NCBI RefSeq assembly: GCF_030268965.1
Contig: NZ_BSSE01000002.1
Location: 372,001 to 436,000, forward strand
Length of the DNA: 64,000 bases
Source: Microtetraspora sp. NBRC 16547
Lineage (GTDB): Bacteria > Actinomycetota > Actinomycetes > Streptosporangiales > Streptosporangiaceae
Reading direction: 5' to 3'
Shown here: piece by piece, positions 8,252 through 17,422 of the stretch
Layout: each line of letters starts with the position of its first letter
How positions within the stretch are numbered: position 1 is the stretch's first letter
The notes under the pieces: model-generated
The model's input: only the letters and a program-made list of their open reading frames with translations
Told to the model about the DNA's origin: nothing
Databases searched by the model: none
Made by a program: the position numbers and the translations under genes

Positions 8252-8263
8252 TACGGTACCGTA
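8252..8263. promoter_or_regulatory. Palindromic operator upstream of plsC
   Basis: TACGGTACCGTA is a perfect 12-bp palindrome 16-27 bases upstream of the plsC ATG, flanked on both sides by GTAACC/GGTAAC-like sequence. The position fits a TetR-type operator overlapping the promoter. The binding protein is not identified here. Confidence 0.5.
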
Positions 8264-8338
8264 ACCTCCTGATCCGGCCCCCTCGGGAGAGCCCGTCGGG
8301 AAGACTCCGGGAGAGCCGCCCGAAGGGCGCGTGAGGGG

Positions 8339-10027
8339 TCAGTGCCCGCGGAACGCCTCCTCCAGCCACCACGCGCCCCGCTCCTTGGTGACCTTGGCGT
8401 GGACCGCCAGTGGTCTGTCACGCGGCCCTTTCAGCCACTCGGCGACACCCGCGAGGTCGGCTCGCTCGCGTACGGTCACCGCGTCGCAGCCGAAGCCGCG
8501 GGCGACGGCCCCGATGTCGGTTGGCGGGAACGTGACGGTGTCCAGCGGGTGGCCGCCCGGGCCGAAATGGTGGACCTCCGCGCCGTATGCCTCGTCGTCG
8601 TAGATCACGACGACCATCGGCAGGCCGAGCCGTACGACGGTCTCCAGCTCCGCCACGCCCATCAGCGCGCCGCCGTCGCCCAGCGCGGCGACCGGGAGGC
8701 GGTCCGGCCGGGCGAGCGCGGCGCCGATCGCGGTGGCCAGGCCGAGCCCGATCGACTGGAACGACTGGGTGAAGCAGAAGCCGTTCGCGTCCGGAACCGA
8801 CAGGAACATCGACGGATATCCCATGAAGTTTCCCGAGTCGACGGAGACGATCCGCTCGGCCGGCAGCAGATCGTCCAGCTCGATGGTGAGCGTGCGGGGG
8901 TCGATGCGGCCGTTCCCGCTCCCGTCCTCGTACGGAACGTCCCGCCAGCGGATCTCCCCGGCGATCCGCGCGGCCAACTCGGCGGTGCGGTACCCGTCAC
9001 GGGGCACGCCGATGGCCTCGGCCACCGCCCGCGCGGTCTCGGCCACGTCGCCGACCACCCCGAGGTGGACCGGCCGGTGCGCGCCGACGGCGTCGGGATC
9101 GAGATCGACCTGCACGACCTTGGCGTCCGGGCCGATCAGCGAGCCGTGCCGCGTGGTCCACATGTTCAGCGCGCAGCCCCAGCCCACGATCAGGTCGGCG
9201 TCGCGGATCAGCTCGGCCGCCAACGGCGACGCGAAGCCGCCGCTCACGTCGAGGTCCCACTGGCTGCCCCGGAAGAGCCCGCGCGCGACCGCCGACGTGG
9301 CGAGCAGCGCGCCCGTCCGGTCGGCGAGCGCCTCGATCTCCCGCCGCGCGCCGCGCGCTCCACGGCCGGCGACGAAGACGGGGCGTTCCGCGGTGGCGAG
9401 CAGCCCGGTCAGCTCGCTCACGGAGTCGGCCGGGGCGGGGCCGGACTGCGCCGAGTCCGGCGGCACCACGTCGGACCCCCGCTCCCCCGCGTCGGCGATC
9501 CGGCTCGACCGCAGATCCCGTACGGCCCGCTCGACGTCGTCGGGCAGGACCGCGTCCTGGACGTCGAGAGGGAGATTGAGCAGGACGGTGCGGCGGCCGA
9601 GCAGCGCGGTGAGGTAGGCGAGCACCGTGTCCTCGACGACGGTCTCGGCCGAGTCGACCCGCGCGGCGAGCGCGCCCACGGCCGCCACGAGACCCGGCTG
9701 GTCGATCCGGAAGTTGGACCGCGGCGAGGTGGCCTCGCCGGCCAGCACCAGCAGCGGGGTGCGGCTCTTCGCGGCCTCCGCGATCCCGGTCAGGGCGTTC
9801 GTGAGGCCCGGCCCCTGGTGGACGCTGAGCACAGGCACGGTGCCGCTCATCCGCGCGTAGGCGTCCGCCATGGTCGCCGCGCCGCCCTCGTGCCGCGCGG
9901 CGACGAACCGCACACCGTGCTCGGTGAGGGAGTTGGTCACGTGGAAGTTGCCGCTGCCGACGACGCCGAACGCGGTGTCGACTCCGAGCGAGGCGAGGAC
10001 CGCGGCCACGGCCTCGGCGACGTTCAC
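8339..10027 (-). CDS. Thiamine-pyrophosphate enzyme (acetolactate synthase-like)
   Basis: A 562-residue three-domain TPP enzyme of the acetohydroxyacid synthase/benzoylformate decarboxylase superfamily. The activating Glu is E47 in RHEGGAA. A middle domain with PVFVAGRGARGARR follows, and the C-terminal TPP/Mg motif is ALGDGGALMGVAEL with IYDDEAYG. Start is GTG at 10027, preceded by GGGGGAG; that GTG overlaps the TGA of the cyclase remnant upstream (GTGA), so translation is coupled. The pairing with a cyclase-type hydrolase suggests catabolism of a keto or aromatic acid rather than branched-chain amino acid synthesis, since no small subunit or ilv gene is near. Substrate unknown. Confidence 0.85.
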   Translation of the reverse strand: MNVAEAVAAVLASLGVDTAFGVVGSGNFHVTNSLTEHGVRFVAARHEGGAATMADAYARMSGTVPVLSVHQGPGLTNALTGIAEAAKSRTPLLVLAGEATSPRSNFRIDQPGLVAAVGALAARVDSAETVVEDTVLAYLTALLGRRTVLLNLPLDVQDAVLPDDVERAVRDLRSSRIADAGERGSDVVPPDSAQSGPAPADSVSELTGLLATAERPVFVAGRGARGARREIEALADRTGALLATSAVARGLFRGSQWDLDVSGGFASPLAAELIRDADLIVGWGCALNMWTTRHGSLIGPDAKVVQVDLDPDAVGAHRPVHLGVVGDVAETARAVAEAIGVPRDGYRTAELAARIAGEIRWRDVPYEDGSGNGRIDPRTLTIELDDLLPAERIVSVDSGNFMGYPSMFLSVPDANGFCFTQSFQSIGLGLATAIGAALARPDRLPVAALGDGGALMGVAELETVVRLGLPMVVVIYDDEAYGAEVHHFGPGGHPLDTVTFPPTDIGAVARGFGCDAVTVRERADLAGVAEWLKGPRDRPLAVHAKVTKERGAWWLEEAFRGH

Positions 10028-10185
10028 CGCTCCCCCAGGGCGAGGACCCGGACCGGGCTGCCGGAGCCGCCGACGATCGGAAGGGGCCCGGCTCCGATGA
10101 CCGCGCCCGTCGGCGGCGCGGTGAGGTCCACCACCTCGATCCCACCGCCTCGGATGCCCGCCACGAGATCCCGCAACACCGACAT
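10024..10185 (-). pseudogene. Cyclase/kynurenine formamidase-type gene, internally deleted
   Basis: A 53-codon frame with an ATG at 10185 preceded by GGGAGG. Residues 1-24 (RDLVAGIRGGGIEVVDLTAP) match the start of cyclase-family hydrolases. Residues 31-53 (GAGPLPIVGGSGSPVRVLAL) match their extreme C-terminus. The middle of about 200 residues, with the HxGTHxD metal site, is missing while the frame is kept. Its stop overlaps the start of the TPP enzyme. It is therefore a deletion derivative whose ribosome site and coupling still serve the downstream gene. Confidence 0.6.
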
Positions 10186-10479
10186 GCGCCCGCCTCCCAT
10201 TGGTCACAGATCCCCAGAATCCTCCTACAACCGCCGTCGTGAGCGCCAGCATGCGCGCGGTACGCCGTGGATCAGCCGACCAGGGCCGCGAGCGGCCGGC
10301 AGAGCCCAGGCCCACGGGCCGAACTCCACCATCCGGATCGACGCGGCTCCGGCGACGGCGGCCGTGTGGAAGGAGATCTTCCAGACCGACGGCGGGGACG
10401 CTGGGGATCGAGGCTTGCCGTCCCTCACGACAGGGCAGGCGTAAAAGGGACGACTGGCCCCCCGCGTGAGGACGGCTGC
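10186..10479. other. Intergenic region before dhaK
   Basis: 294 bases between the divergent cyclase remnant and dhaK. No gene, hairpin or convincing promoter hexamers were recognised. Long frames cross it on both strands but show no family resemblance. Confidence 0.4.
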
Positions 10480-11472
10480 ATGAAGAAGCTCATCAACGGT
10501 GTCGGCTCGGTGGTCACCGACACGCTGCGCGGTGTCGCGGCCGCGCATCCCTCGCTCCGTGTGGACATCGAGAACAAGGTCATATTCAGGAGGGAGCCGC
10601 CCCGGCCCGGCAAGGTGGGGCTGGTCTCCGGCGGCGGCTCCGGCCACGAGCCGCTGCACAGCGGATACGTCGGCTACGGCATGCTCGACGCGGCCTGCCC
10701 CGGAGAGATCTTCACCGCGCCCGTCCCCGACCAGATCGCTACGGCGACCACCGGCGTGGACGGCGGCGCCGGGGTGCTGCACATCGTCAAGAACTACACC
10801 GGCGACGTGCTCAACTTCGAGATGGCGGCCGAGCTGAGCGGCGATGAGGGCGTGGAGGTGGCGCGTGTCCTGGTCGACGACGACGTCGCCGTGCGGGACT
10901 CGCTCTACACGGCCGGACGCAGGGGCACCGGCGCCACGCTGTTCGTCGAGAAGATCGCCGGAGCGCTCGCGGAGAGCGGGGCACCGCTGGCCGAGGTGGC
11001 CCGCGTCGGCAAGGAGGTCAACACCCGCAGCCGGTCCTTCGGCGTCGCGCTGACCGCGTGCACCACGCCCGCCGCGGGCGCGCCCACGTTCGAGCTGGGC
11101 GACGCGGAGATCGAACTCGGCATCGGCATCCACGGCGAGCCCGGCCGGGCCAGGGCCGCGCACCGGGAGGCCCGCGAGCTCGTCCGGCTCACCATGGACG
11201 CGATCGACGACGACCTCCCCCTCTCCGGGGAAACGCTCGTCATGGTCAACGGGATGGGCGGCACCCCGCTCATGGAGCTGTACATCGTCTTCGCCGAGGT
11301 CGCCGCGTACCTGGAGGAGAAGGGCGCGACCGCGGTGCGCAGCCTGGTGGGCAACCACGTCACCAGCCTCGACATGCAGGGCTTCTCGGTGACGACGTGC
11401 GCGCTCACCGGCGAGCTCACCCGGCTCTGGGACGCTCCGGTGGAGACGCCGGCGCTGCGCTGGGGCCGTTGA
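10480..11472 (+). CDS. dhaK: Dihydroxyacetone kinase subunit DhaK
   Basis: A 330-residue substrate-binding subunit of the PTS-dependent dihydroxyacetone kinase. It holds dihydroxyacetone covalently through a histidine, here in [12 protein letters not shown] near residue 217. Other signatures are [19 protein letters not shown] and [18 protein letters not shown] 10480 starts [12 protein letters not shown], the normal N-terminus; longer upstream frames are not conserved. It is followed after 27 bases by dhaL and then dhaM, all on the same strand. The product, dihydroxyacetone phosphate, enters glycolysis. Confidence 0.95.
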   Translation: MKKLINGVGSVVTDTLRGVAAAHPSLRVDIENKVIFRREPPRPGKVGLVSGGGSGHEPLHSGYVGYGMLDAACPGEIFTAPVPDQIATATTGVDGGAGVLHIVKNYTGDVLNFEMAAELSGDEGVEVARVLVDDDVAVRDSLYTAGRRGTGATLFVEKIAGALAESGAPLAEVARVGKEVNTRSRSFGVALTACTTPAAGAPTFELGDAEIELGIGIHGEPGRARAAHREARELVRLTMDAIDDDLPLSGETLVMVNGMGGTPLMELYIVFAEVAAYLEEKGATAVRSLVGNHVTSLDMQGFSVTTCALTGELTRLWDAPVETPALRWGR

Positions 11473-11499
11473 CCGAAACCCGACACTCTGGAGTCCCCC

Positions 11500-12126
<627 letters not shown>

Positions 12127-12178
12127 GGGTCGGACGGCGGAGAAGAGACCTACGAAGAGAGACCTACAGGGAACCGGA

Positions 12179-12553
12179 ATGGTGGGCATCGTTCTCATTT
12201 CGCACAGCGACGGCCTCGCCTCCGAGGCGGCCGAACTGGCCAGGGGCATCTGCGGCGTGGACGTGCCGGTCGCGGCGGCGGGAGGCACCGACGACGGCGG
12301 GATCGGCACGAGCGTGGACAAGGTCGCGGCGGCCATCGAGAAGGTGGACCAGGGGGACGGCGTTCTTCTCATCCCCGATCTCGGCAGCTCCGTGCTGACC
12401 GCGCGACTCCTGGAGAGCCCCGGGTCCGTAGTGATCGCGGACGTGCCGTTCGTCGAGGGCGCGGTCTCGGCGGCCGTCGCGGCCGGGTGCGGCGCCCCGC
12501 TGGACGGCGTGCTCGCCGCCGCCGAGGAGGCCAGGACCATCCGCAAGATGTGA
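12179..12553 (+). CDS. dhaM: Dihydroxyacetone kinase phosphotransfer subunit DhaM (EIIA domain only)
   Basis: A 124-residue protein consisting only of the mannose-type EIIA domain. The phosphorylated histidine is H9 in LISHSDGLA, followed by GGTDDGGIGTS and the LIPDLGSS strand. It lacks the HPr and EI-like domains found fused in enterobacterial DhaM, so it must draw phosphate from general PTS proteins encoded elsewhere. ATG 12179 is 52 bases after the dhaL stop. Confidence 0.92.
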   Translation: MVGIVLISHSDGLASEAAELARGICGVDVPVAAAGGTDDGGIGTSVDKVAAAIEKVDQGDGVLLIPDLGSSVLTARLLESPGSVVIADVPFVEGAVSAAVAAGCGAPLDGVLAAAEEARTIRKM

Positions 12554-12646
12554 CCCGATCGCGGTTGCGCACAGATGCGCTCTCACAGGACCGGAAGGGA
12601 CCGTGTGGACAATTTCGTGAAGTAGGTATTAAAGTCGTGCCTCATC

Positions 12647-13225
12647 ATGAAGGATGTACATAAATCGGATACGAGCGGTTTCCGCCGCGACCACGACGAC
12701 CTCCTCTTCGACCCCCGGGCCAGGGACGCGATGGCCCGCTTCGCCGGAGAGGAGGACACTCTCGCCCTCGAAGCGGCGGCAGCCGTACGCACCGCCGTGC
12801 ACGCCATCGAGCGGATGCGCTCGCACGGGGCGGAAGGCCGCGGGCTGAGCGCCGGGGCGCTCGACATCCTGATCCGCCTCAGCGCCGCCGTGGACGACGG
12901 GATCAGCATCGGCGAGCTGGCCCAGTCGGCCGGGGTGAGCTCCCGCAACGTCACCGGGCTGGTGGACACCCTCGAACGCGACGGACTGGTCCGCCGGGTC
13001 CCCGACCGCAACGACCGGCGGTCCGTCCGCGCCCAGATCACGCCCGCCGGGCTGGAATGGATCGAGGCATTCCGCCGCCCGACCCAGGTCGCCATGGCGG
13101 CCATCTTCCGGGGGTTCACACCCGCCGAGCTCACGCAGTTGCGGCACCTGTGCCTGCGCCTCGCCGACAACCACCACCGGCTCACCGAACACCTGAACCG
13201 CACCGGCGCGAACCCCCAGGCATGA
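12647..13225 (+). CDS. MarR-family transcriptional regulator
   Basis: A 192-residue winged-helix protein. Residues about 70-140 carry the MarR DNA-binding core: ISIGELAQSAGVSSRNVTGL as the recognition region and the wing as LVRRVPDRNDRRSVRAQITP. Flanking helices would form the dimer interface. It is co-oriented with the NTF2-like gene 65 bases downstream, so it may control that gene. The preceding 90 bases are A+T-richer and probably contain its promoter. Ligand unknown. Confidence 0.88.
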   Translation: MKDVHKSDTSGFRRDHDDLLFDPRARDAMARFAGEEDTLALEAAAAVRTAVHAIERMRSHGAEGRGLSAGALDILIRLSAAVDDGISIGELAQSAGVSSRNVTGLVDTLERDGLVRRVPDRNDRRSVRAQITPAGLEWIEAFRRPTQVAMAAIFRGFTPAELTQLRHLCLRLADNHHRLTEHLNRTGANPQA

Positions 13226-13290
13226 CACGCCCGCGAGGCCAACCCTTCCCATACCGCCGGCCGTCCCCACGGCCGGAAGATCGGAGTCCG

Positions 13291-13665
13291 ATGACCAGCG
13301 CCTCCACCCGGACACGGCAGACCGTCCGCGGCTATCACGAGGCCCGATTCCGCGGGGACGTGCCCGCGGCCGCCGCCCACCTCGCCGAGACGTTCGCCTT
13401 CCAGAGCCCGCTGATGAGTTCGGCGGACGCCGCCGGCCATCTGTCCGGCCTCCCCGGTTTCCTCCAGGTCGTCACCGGAGTCGACATGATCAGCGAGCTG
13501 TACGGCGAGTCGGAGGCGACCCTCGTCTACGACGTCCACACGGCCACCCCCGCCGGCACCCAGCGGACGGCCGAGCACTTCCGTCTCGACGACGGCCGGA
13601 TCACCTCCATCATGCTGATCTTCGACGCGACCCCGTGGCAGCCGATGAAGGCGATGATGGGCTGA
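13291..13665 (+). CDS. NTF2/SnoaL-like protein
   Basis: A 124-residue single-domain protein of the NTF2-like cone fold. It shows the N-terminal helix (TVRGYHEARFRGDVPAAAAH), FAFQSPL, and the C-terminal strand EHFRLDDGRITSIMLIFDA. Such proteins act as isomerases, hydrolases or ligand carriers; the active residues are not diagnostic here. ATG 13291 was chosen over an upstream frame that overlaps the MarR gene. Probably cotranscribed with the MarR regulator. Confidence 0.75.
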   Translation: MTSASTRTRQTVRGYHEARFRGDVPAAAAHLAETFAFQSPLMSSADAAGHLSGLPGFLQVVTGVDMISELYGESEATLVYDVHTATPAGTQRTAEHFRLDDGRITSIMLIFDATPWQPMKAMMG

Positions 13666-13714
13666 CTCCCGGACCGCCGTTCAGACCCCGTACGGGACCC
13701 GGATAGCACGACAG

Positions 13715-13744
13715 CCTCCCCTGCGGTCTCGTCTGCGGGGGAGG
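13715..13744. terminator. Hairpin after the NTF2-like gene
   Basis: CCTCCCC (13715-13721) / GGGGAGG (13738-13744) stem 50 bases after the stop of the NTF2-like gene. There is no strong T-run, so termination is only plausible. Confidence 0.4.
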
Positions 13745-13850
13745 AGAACCAGGCGTGGTCATCCGAGATGTGTGAAGGGCCGACCGCTTAAATGACCGCC
13801 CGCCGGTCGAGCGGGTCAGATCCGAAACGACAGAGAACTAGGGTGAGGTC

Positions 13851-14165
13851 ATGGACGTGACGCTGCTGACAGTCCCCGACTGCCCCAACCTGCCCCTGCT
13901 GGAGGCACGCCTGGCCGAGGCGCTCTCCGGACGACCGGATGTCCACATCACCTGTCAGGTGGTCACCGACCACAACCAGGCCCAAGCACTCGGCATGCAC
14001 GGTTCGCCCACGATCCTGGTCGACGGACTCGACCCCTTCGCCGAGCCCGGACAACCCGCTGGGCTCGCGTGCCGCCTGTACCGGAATGCCGGAGGCGTCT
14101 CCGGGGCCCCGTCGGTGGCCGAACTTCGCGCAGTCCTGGCAGCGGGGGAACGCGACGACACGTGA
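13851..14165 (+). CDS. Thioredoxin-fold protein, possible thiol/mercurial-related
   Basis: A 104-residue protein starting MDVTLLTVPDCPNLPLLEAR. The single Cys in 'DCPN', the beta-alpha-beta start and the later cis-Pro segment GSPTILVDGLDPF fit a thioredoxin-like fold. Related small actinobacterial proteins are sometimes annotated near alkylmercury lyase, but no MerB catalytic pair is visible. A second Cys lies in LACRLYR. Start ATG follows GGTGAGG. A monogenic unit; substrate or partner unknown. Confidence 0.6.
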   Translation: MDVTLLTVPDCPNLPLLEARLAEALSGRPDVHITCQVVTDHNQAQALGMHGSPTILVDGLDPFAEPGQPAGLACRLYRNAGGVSGAPSVAELRAVLAAGERDDT

Positions 14166-14411
14166 CCTGACGGTCGCGTGACCACGCGTCCCGTGTCTCA
14201 CGGGCGGCGGGGCTGCTGCCCGCGCCCTTCCACGCGTAGCCGGGGCATCCGCGCCACTGACGCCGGCCGCCATTCTGGACATCCTGCCGTACGTACCGTC
14301 CGGCGCCTGTTCATCGACTGATTGCGACCGCGCCGTAAAACGGGACACCGCGATCAACGGCCGGTGCCGGCCCGCGCCGTCCTACGCACCGCTCTCATCC
14401 TGTGGTCACTC
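14166..14411. other. Intergenic region upstream of the membrane-protein operon
   Basis: No gene recognised. The stretch only leads into the promoter/operator at 14412-14441. Confidence 0.4.
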
Positions 14412-14441
14412 TTGACTGCCAAGTACTTTGCGATACAAAGT
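14412..14441 (+). promoter_or_regulatory. Promoter with embedded palindromic operator
   Basis: A -35-like TTGACT (14412-14417) is followed after 16 bases by a -10-like TACAAA (14434-14439). Superimposed on the spacer and -10 is the palindrome ACTTTG-CGATA-CAAAGT (14425-14441). This layout is a classic repressor site and lies 65 bases before the membrane-protein start. The winged-helix gene at 15339, in the same operon, is the obvious candidate repressor. Confidence 0.6.
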
Positions 14442-14505
14442 TGACGACCGGCGGCACCTTGTGCCCGCTGTCCAGACTCCGAGTACGAACGATGGGGGAT
14501 ACCGC

Positions 14506-15342
14506 GTGGACACACCTGCCATGGCCGACTCCCAAGAGCCAGGGGCGTGGCCTCGGGAACCGGGCGCCTTGCTCGCGGAGACCGACTCCTTGCGATCAAG
14601 GGCGCGGATGCAGTTGCGAGGCTCGTGGGTGCCGCTGCTGGGCTTCGGGCTCATGTCGCTCGCGGCGGTTCCCGTCGCCCGCTACGCCTACAACTTCGGC
14701 GCGCACGGCCGGAACGTGCTCTCCTATCCGGCTTTCGCCTACGCGGAGCTGAAGGGACTGTGCGTCGCCCACATCCCCGGCGCTCCCTGCGACGCCCATG
14801 AGTTCGACGGGGCGGTCCTGCGATTCGTGGCCTGGGGGATCTGGTTCGCCGTGTTGCCTCTGGTCTGGTTGGCGTTCGCTCGTTGGTATCGCCATCGTGG
14901 CGAAATCCGGGGGATCCTGCCCCGCCGGGGGTCATGGCTCTGGGCCATGGGTGTCACGTTCGCGCTCGTCGTGGCGGCGTTCCTCGCTCTCTTCTTCAGC
15001 CGCGGGCAGCCGGGGAACGCGACTTTCATCGAGAACGCCTACGCCTGCCCGTGGTACCTCGTGGGAGTGGGTCTCCTGGTCCTCGGCCTTCTCGAACGCC
15101 GCTGGATCACCGCCATGGCGGGACTGTGCCACGCCGCACTGTTGTCGGCCTACCTTGCCGCGTCGTGGGGCACCGGCTGGCTCCCGTGGGCATACCCCGC
15201 CGACCCGGGCTGGACCGACGGCCCGCAATTCAAAGCACTCCTGCTGACGGCGGTTCTGCTCGTCGCGGGTTTCGCCGAATGGAGATCAGGGCGACCGCGA
15301 AGGGCACCACACACCACCGCGTTGATCACGACAACCACATGA
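14506..15342 (+). CDS. Six-helix membrane protein, function unknown
   Basis: A 278-residue protein with six predicted membrane helices, beginning near VPLLGFGLMSLAAVPVARYA (residue 46) and ending near LLLTAVLLVAGFAEW. A roughly 45-residue polar N-terminus precedes the first helix, and the loop after helix 1 has two Cys. Start GTG 14506 is used because GGGGGAT sits just upstream. Its stop overlaps the next gene's ATG (ATGA), so the two are coupled. Membrane protein plus small winged-helix regulator is a recurrent actinobacterial pair; no specific role can be assigned. Confidence 0.75.
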   Translation: MDTPAMADSQEPGAWPREPGALLAETDSLRSRARMQLRGSWVPLLGFGLMSLAAVPVARYAYNFGAHGRNVLSYPAFAYAELKGLCVAHIPGAPCDAHEFDGAVLRFVAWGIWFAVLPLVWLAFARWYRHRGEIRGILPRRGSWLWAMGVTFALVVAAFLALFFSRGQPGNATFIENAYACPWYLVGVGLLVLGLLERRWITAMAGLCHAALLSAYLAASWGTGWLPWAYPADPGWTDGPQFKALLLTAVLLVAGFAEWRSGRPRRAPHTTALITTTT

Positions 15343-15692
15343 AAGCGGACACCTCACCCGCGGACCCCGGTGACGCGAACGCGCTCCATCCGACGTATGC
15401 GCTGGACGACACCGTCCACCAGCGCGTACGGCTCGGCATCCTCTCGATCGCTCGCGAAGCCGGTCAGGTGGAGTTCGGTTTCCTCAAGAACCAGCTCGCG
15501 GTCACCGACGGCAACCTCTCGCGGCATCTGAAGGTGCTCGAAAACTCGGGCTTGATCGCCATGCACAAGGGCTACGAGGGCAGGCGTCCCCGTACGTGGG
15601 TCTCGATCACCACAAAGGGCAAGCGCGCGTTGGAGGCCGAGATTCAGGCGCTCCGCAGGCTTGTCCACCGCCTGGACGCGGGAGAGCCGTAG
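15339..15692 (+). CDS. Winged-helix transcriptional regulator
   Basis: A 117-residue ArsR/MarR-like winged-helix protein (HTH_27 type). HQRVRLGILSIAREAGQVEF is the dimerisation helix, LAVTDGNLSRHLKVLENSGL the helix-turn-helix, and GYEGRRPRTWVSITTKGKRA the wing. It overlaps the membrane-protein gene by four bases and probably represses the shared promoter at 14412-14441, whose ACTTTG/CAAAGT palindrome suits a small dimer. Small regulators with this N-terminal LDDTVHQRVRL segment are usually found with such membrane partners. Confidence 0.88.
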   Translation: MKADTSPADPGDANALHPTYALDDTVHQRVRLGILSIAREAGQVEFGFLKNQLAVTDGNLSRHLKVLENSGLIAMHKGYEGRRPRTWVSITTKGKRALEAEIQALRRLVHRLDAGEP

Positions 15693-16072
15693 CCCTGAAA
15701 CACCCCATCGACATCGGCGCTCTTTCGCGTGTCCCGCTCCATCCAATGAACTGACACCTGCGGGCACTCCGTACGTGGCCACGTGAAGTGCGGCCGCGTA
15801 CGCGGCCTTTTCATTACAGGGGCGAGGCGACCCGCCTGCGGCGGCTCGCGGTGCTCCGGGACACCAGCGGGCCCGGCGTGCGACTCTCCGGCCGGTCCCG
15901 GCCCGCGCCGCCCATGCACTACTCCGACGCAGAGTCCTACCTCGCCCCTCCCCTGATAACTCACCGAAGCACCTGACTCGGCCTGACGGCATACGCAACA
16001 ATGGCCCTTCTGCGCACTCTCTGCCTCTACTGTCCCTAGACGTTCCAGATGCAGACCATGGAGGGTTTCGCT
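15693..16072. other. Intergenic region with terminator
   Basis: 380 bases with no recognised gene apart from the terminator at 15792-15811. The last 100 bases become A+T-richer and lead into the low-G+C gene at 16073. Confidence 0.4.
15792..15811 (+). terminator. Rho-independent terminator
   Basis: Perfect 16-base self-complementary GGCCGCGTACGCGGCC followed by TTTT, 100 bases after the winged-helix gene. Confidence 0.75.
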
Positions 16073-17227
16073 TTGTCTGGTAGACGAATCATGGCACTGG
16101 CGGTGCTGATGTGTGGCATCGGCTGCACGCCGGAACCGCAGTCGACATCGATATATCAGGCTAACTCCGCACCCAAAAAGAAGGCTTCATCTCCCGCCTA
16201 CCAGGAAAAGCTCCTTAACTGCGAAGTCGATCTTCCCGCCTCTTGGCGTAATTCGATAACAAAGGGAGAAATTCCCACAAATACTACAGGCGGCCAGGTT
16301 GGACCCACATCGGTTGGACCTGACGGCTCTGCGGTATTCGGCCAACTGGAAACCGGCACCGACAAATACACCGGCGCTCCAATAAATGAGGAAATCGTCC
16401 AACTTGATTGGAAAAGTGGCTCCTGGTCAACGGTATACAAGATGGAGCACTCCGATCGCGACCAGCAAGTAGATGGAGCCTACGACGGCCGCTGGTTTGT
16501 TTTTGCAATCCAGCACTCCCTGTCCTCCTATCATGACTGGTCGGTTCACGCCTGGGACAGTGCATCTCGCAAGAATAGGACGCTAGATGAAGATACCAAC
16601 GTCCCATACCCGCTTGTCGACGCCTTTTCCGGAAAGGCTGTATGGAGCAAGAAAATAGATCGCGACACCACCGAAGTCTATCTATACGGTTTAGCCACGG
16701 ATAGAAAAACGGTGATTGCTCGTGGCAAAATTCACACAGCGCGAATAGTTGGCGATTTAATTATTTGGCTTGAGGTTCCATCCAATGGTGGCTTGGAGTT
16801 CCGTGCCGCCTCACTACAGACTGGATCACCCGTAGAGACACCGCAAGGTCTGCAAGGAGTTGGCCAAGTAGGACAGCTAGTAGCTAGTGGTTCGACGCTC
16901 GCATGGATCGAGAGCAACTTTCAGACGGCCCGCGCCTGGAGAGTCGGCTGGGACGAACCCCGCACCATCTTCGACGAAGGTCCAGACAAAGAAATCGACG
17001 ACATCAACATTTCAGGGGACTTAGTATCCTGGCACGCCATGGACAAGGGCCAGCCGGTTTATATCGGCGATGTGCGCACTGGATCATGTGTGCGACTCAG
17101 CGAGCGCGGCGGCTACGTCGAGACAAACAAAGACGCGATGATCATCGTCTATCCAAGTTCAACTAAACAGAAGTATGACTCATTTATGCTGCGCCCATCA
17201 CTCTTACCACCGCTCCCTAAAAAATGA
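16073..17227 (+). CDS. Low-G+C exported/lipoprotein-like protein, possible beta-propeller
   Basis: About 384 residues starting at TTG 16073, chosen because GGAGGG lies six bases before; an ATG at 16049 is the alternative. Residues 1-18 form a signal sequence ending in CGIGC, a weak lipobox. The body repeats strand patterns such as WSVHAWDSASRKNRTL and AFSGKAVWSKK, as in TolB/WD-type propellers. Base composition is near 50% G+C with codons rare in its neighbours (ATA, AAA, TTA, TTT), so recent acquisition is likely. No family was recognised with certainty. Confidence 0.65.
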   Translation: MSGRRIMALAVLMCGIGCTPEPQSTSIYQANSAPKKKASSPAYQEKLLNCEVDLPASWRNSITKGEIPTNTTGGQVGPTSVGPDGSAVFGQLETGTDKYTGAPINEEIVQLDWKSGSWSTVYKMEHSDRDQQVDGAYDGRWFVFAIQHSLSSYHDWSVHAWDSASRKNRTLDEDTNVPYPLVDAFSGKAVWSKKIDRDTTEVYLYGLATDRKTVIARGKIHTARIVGDLIIWLEVPSNGGLEFRAASLQTGSPVETPQGLQGVGQVGQLVASGSTLAWIESNFQTARAWRVGWDEPRTIFDEGPDKEIDDINISGDLVSWHAMDKGQPVYIGDVRTGSCVRLSERGGYVETNKDAMIIVYPSSTKQKYDSFMLRPSLLPPLPKK

Positions 17228-17422
17228 TCACCTACCGCTCCGAGACTCTATGGCGCAGAGCTAAAGTAATTCACGCATCGTGGGATTGAGGCGATCCGCG
17301 GGAATCCTGGAAGTTGTTGTGGGACCAGTAGCGCCGATCAAATAGTCGAGGCGCAGAACTACGAACGCGGACTCTCTCGCCCCCGCTAGCCGCCCGCCAG
17401 CGACGTTCGCGGCCAGGACCGC

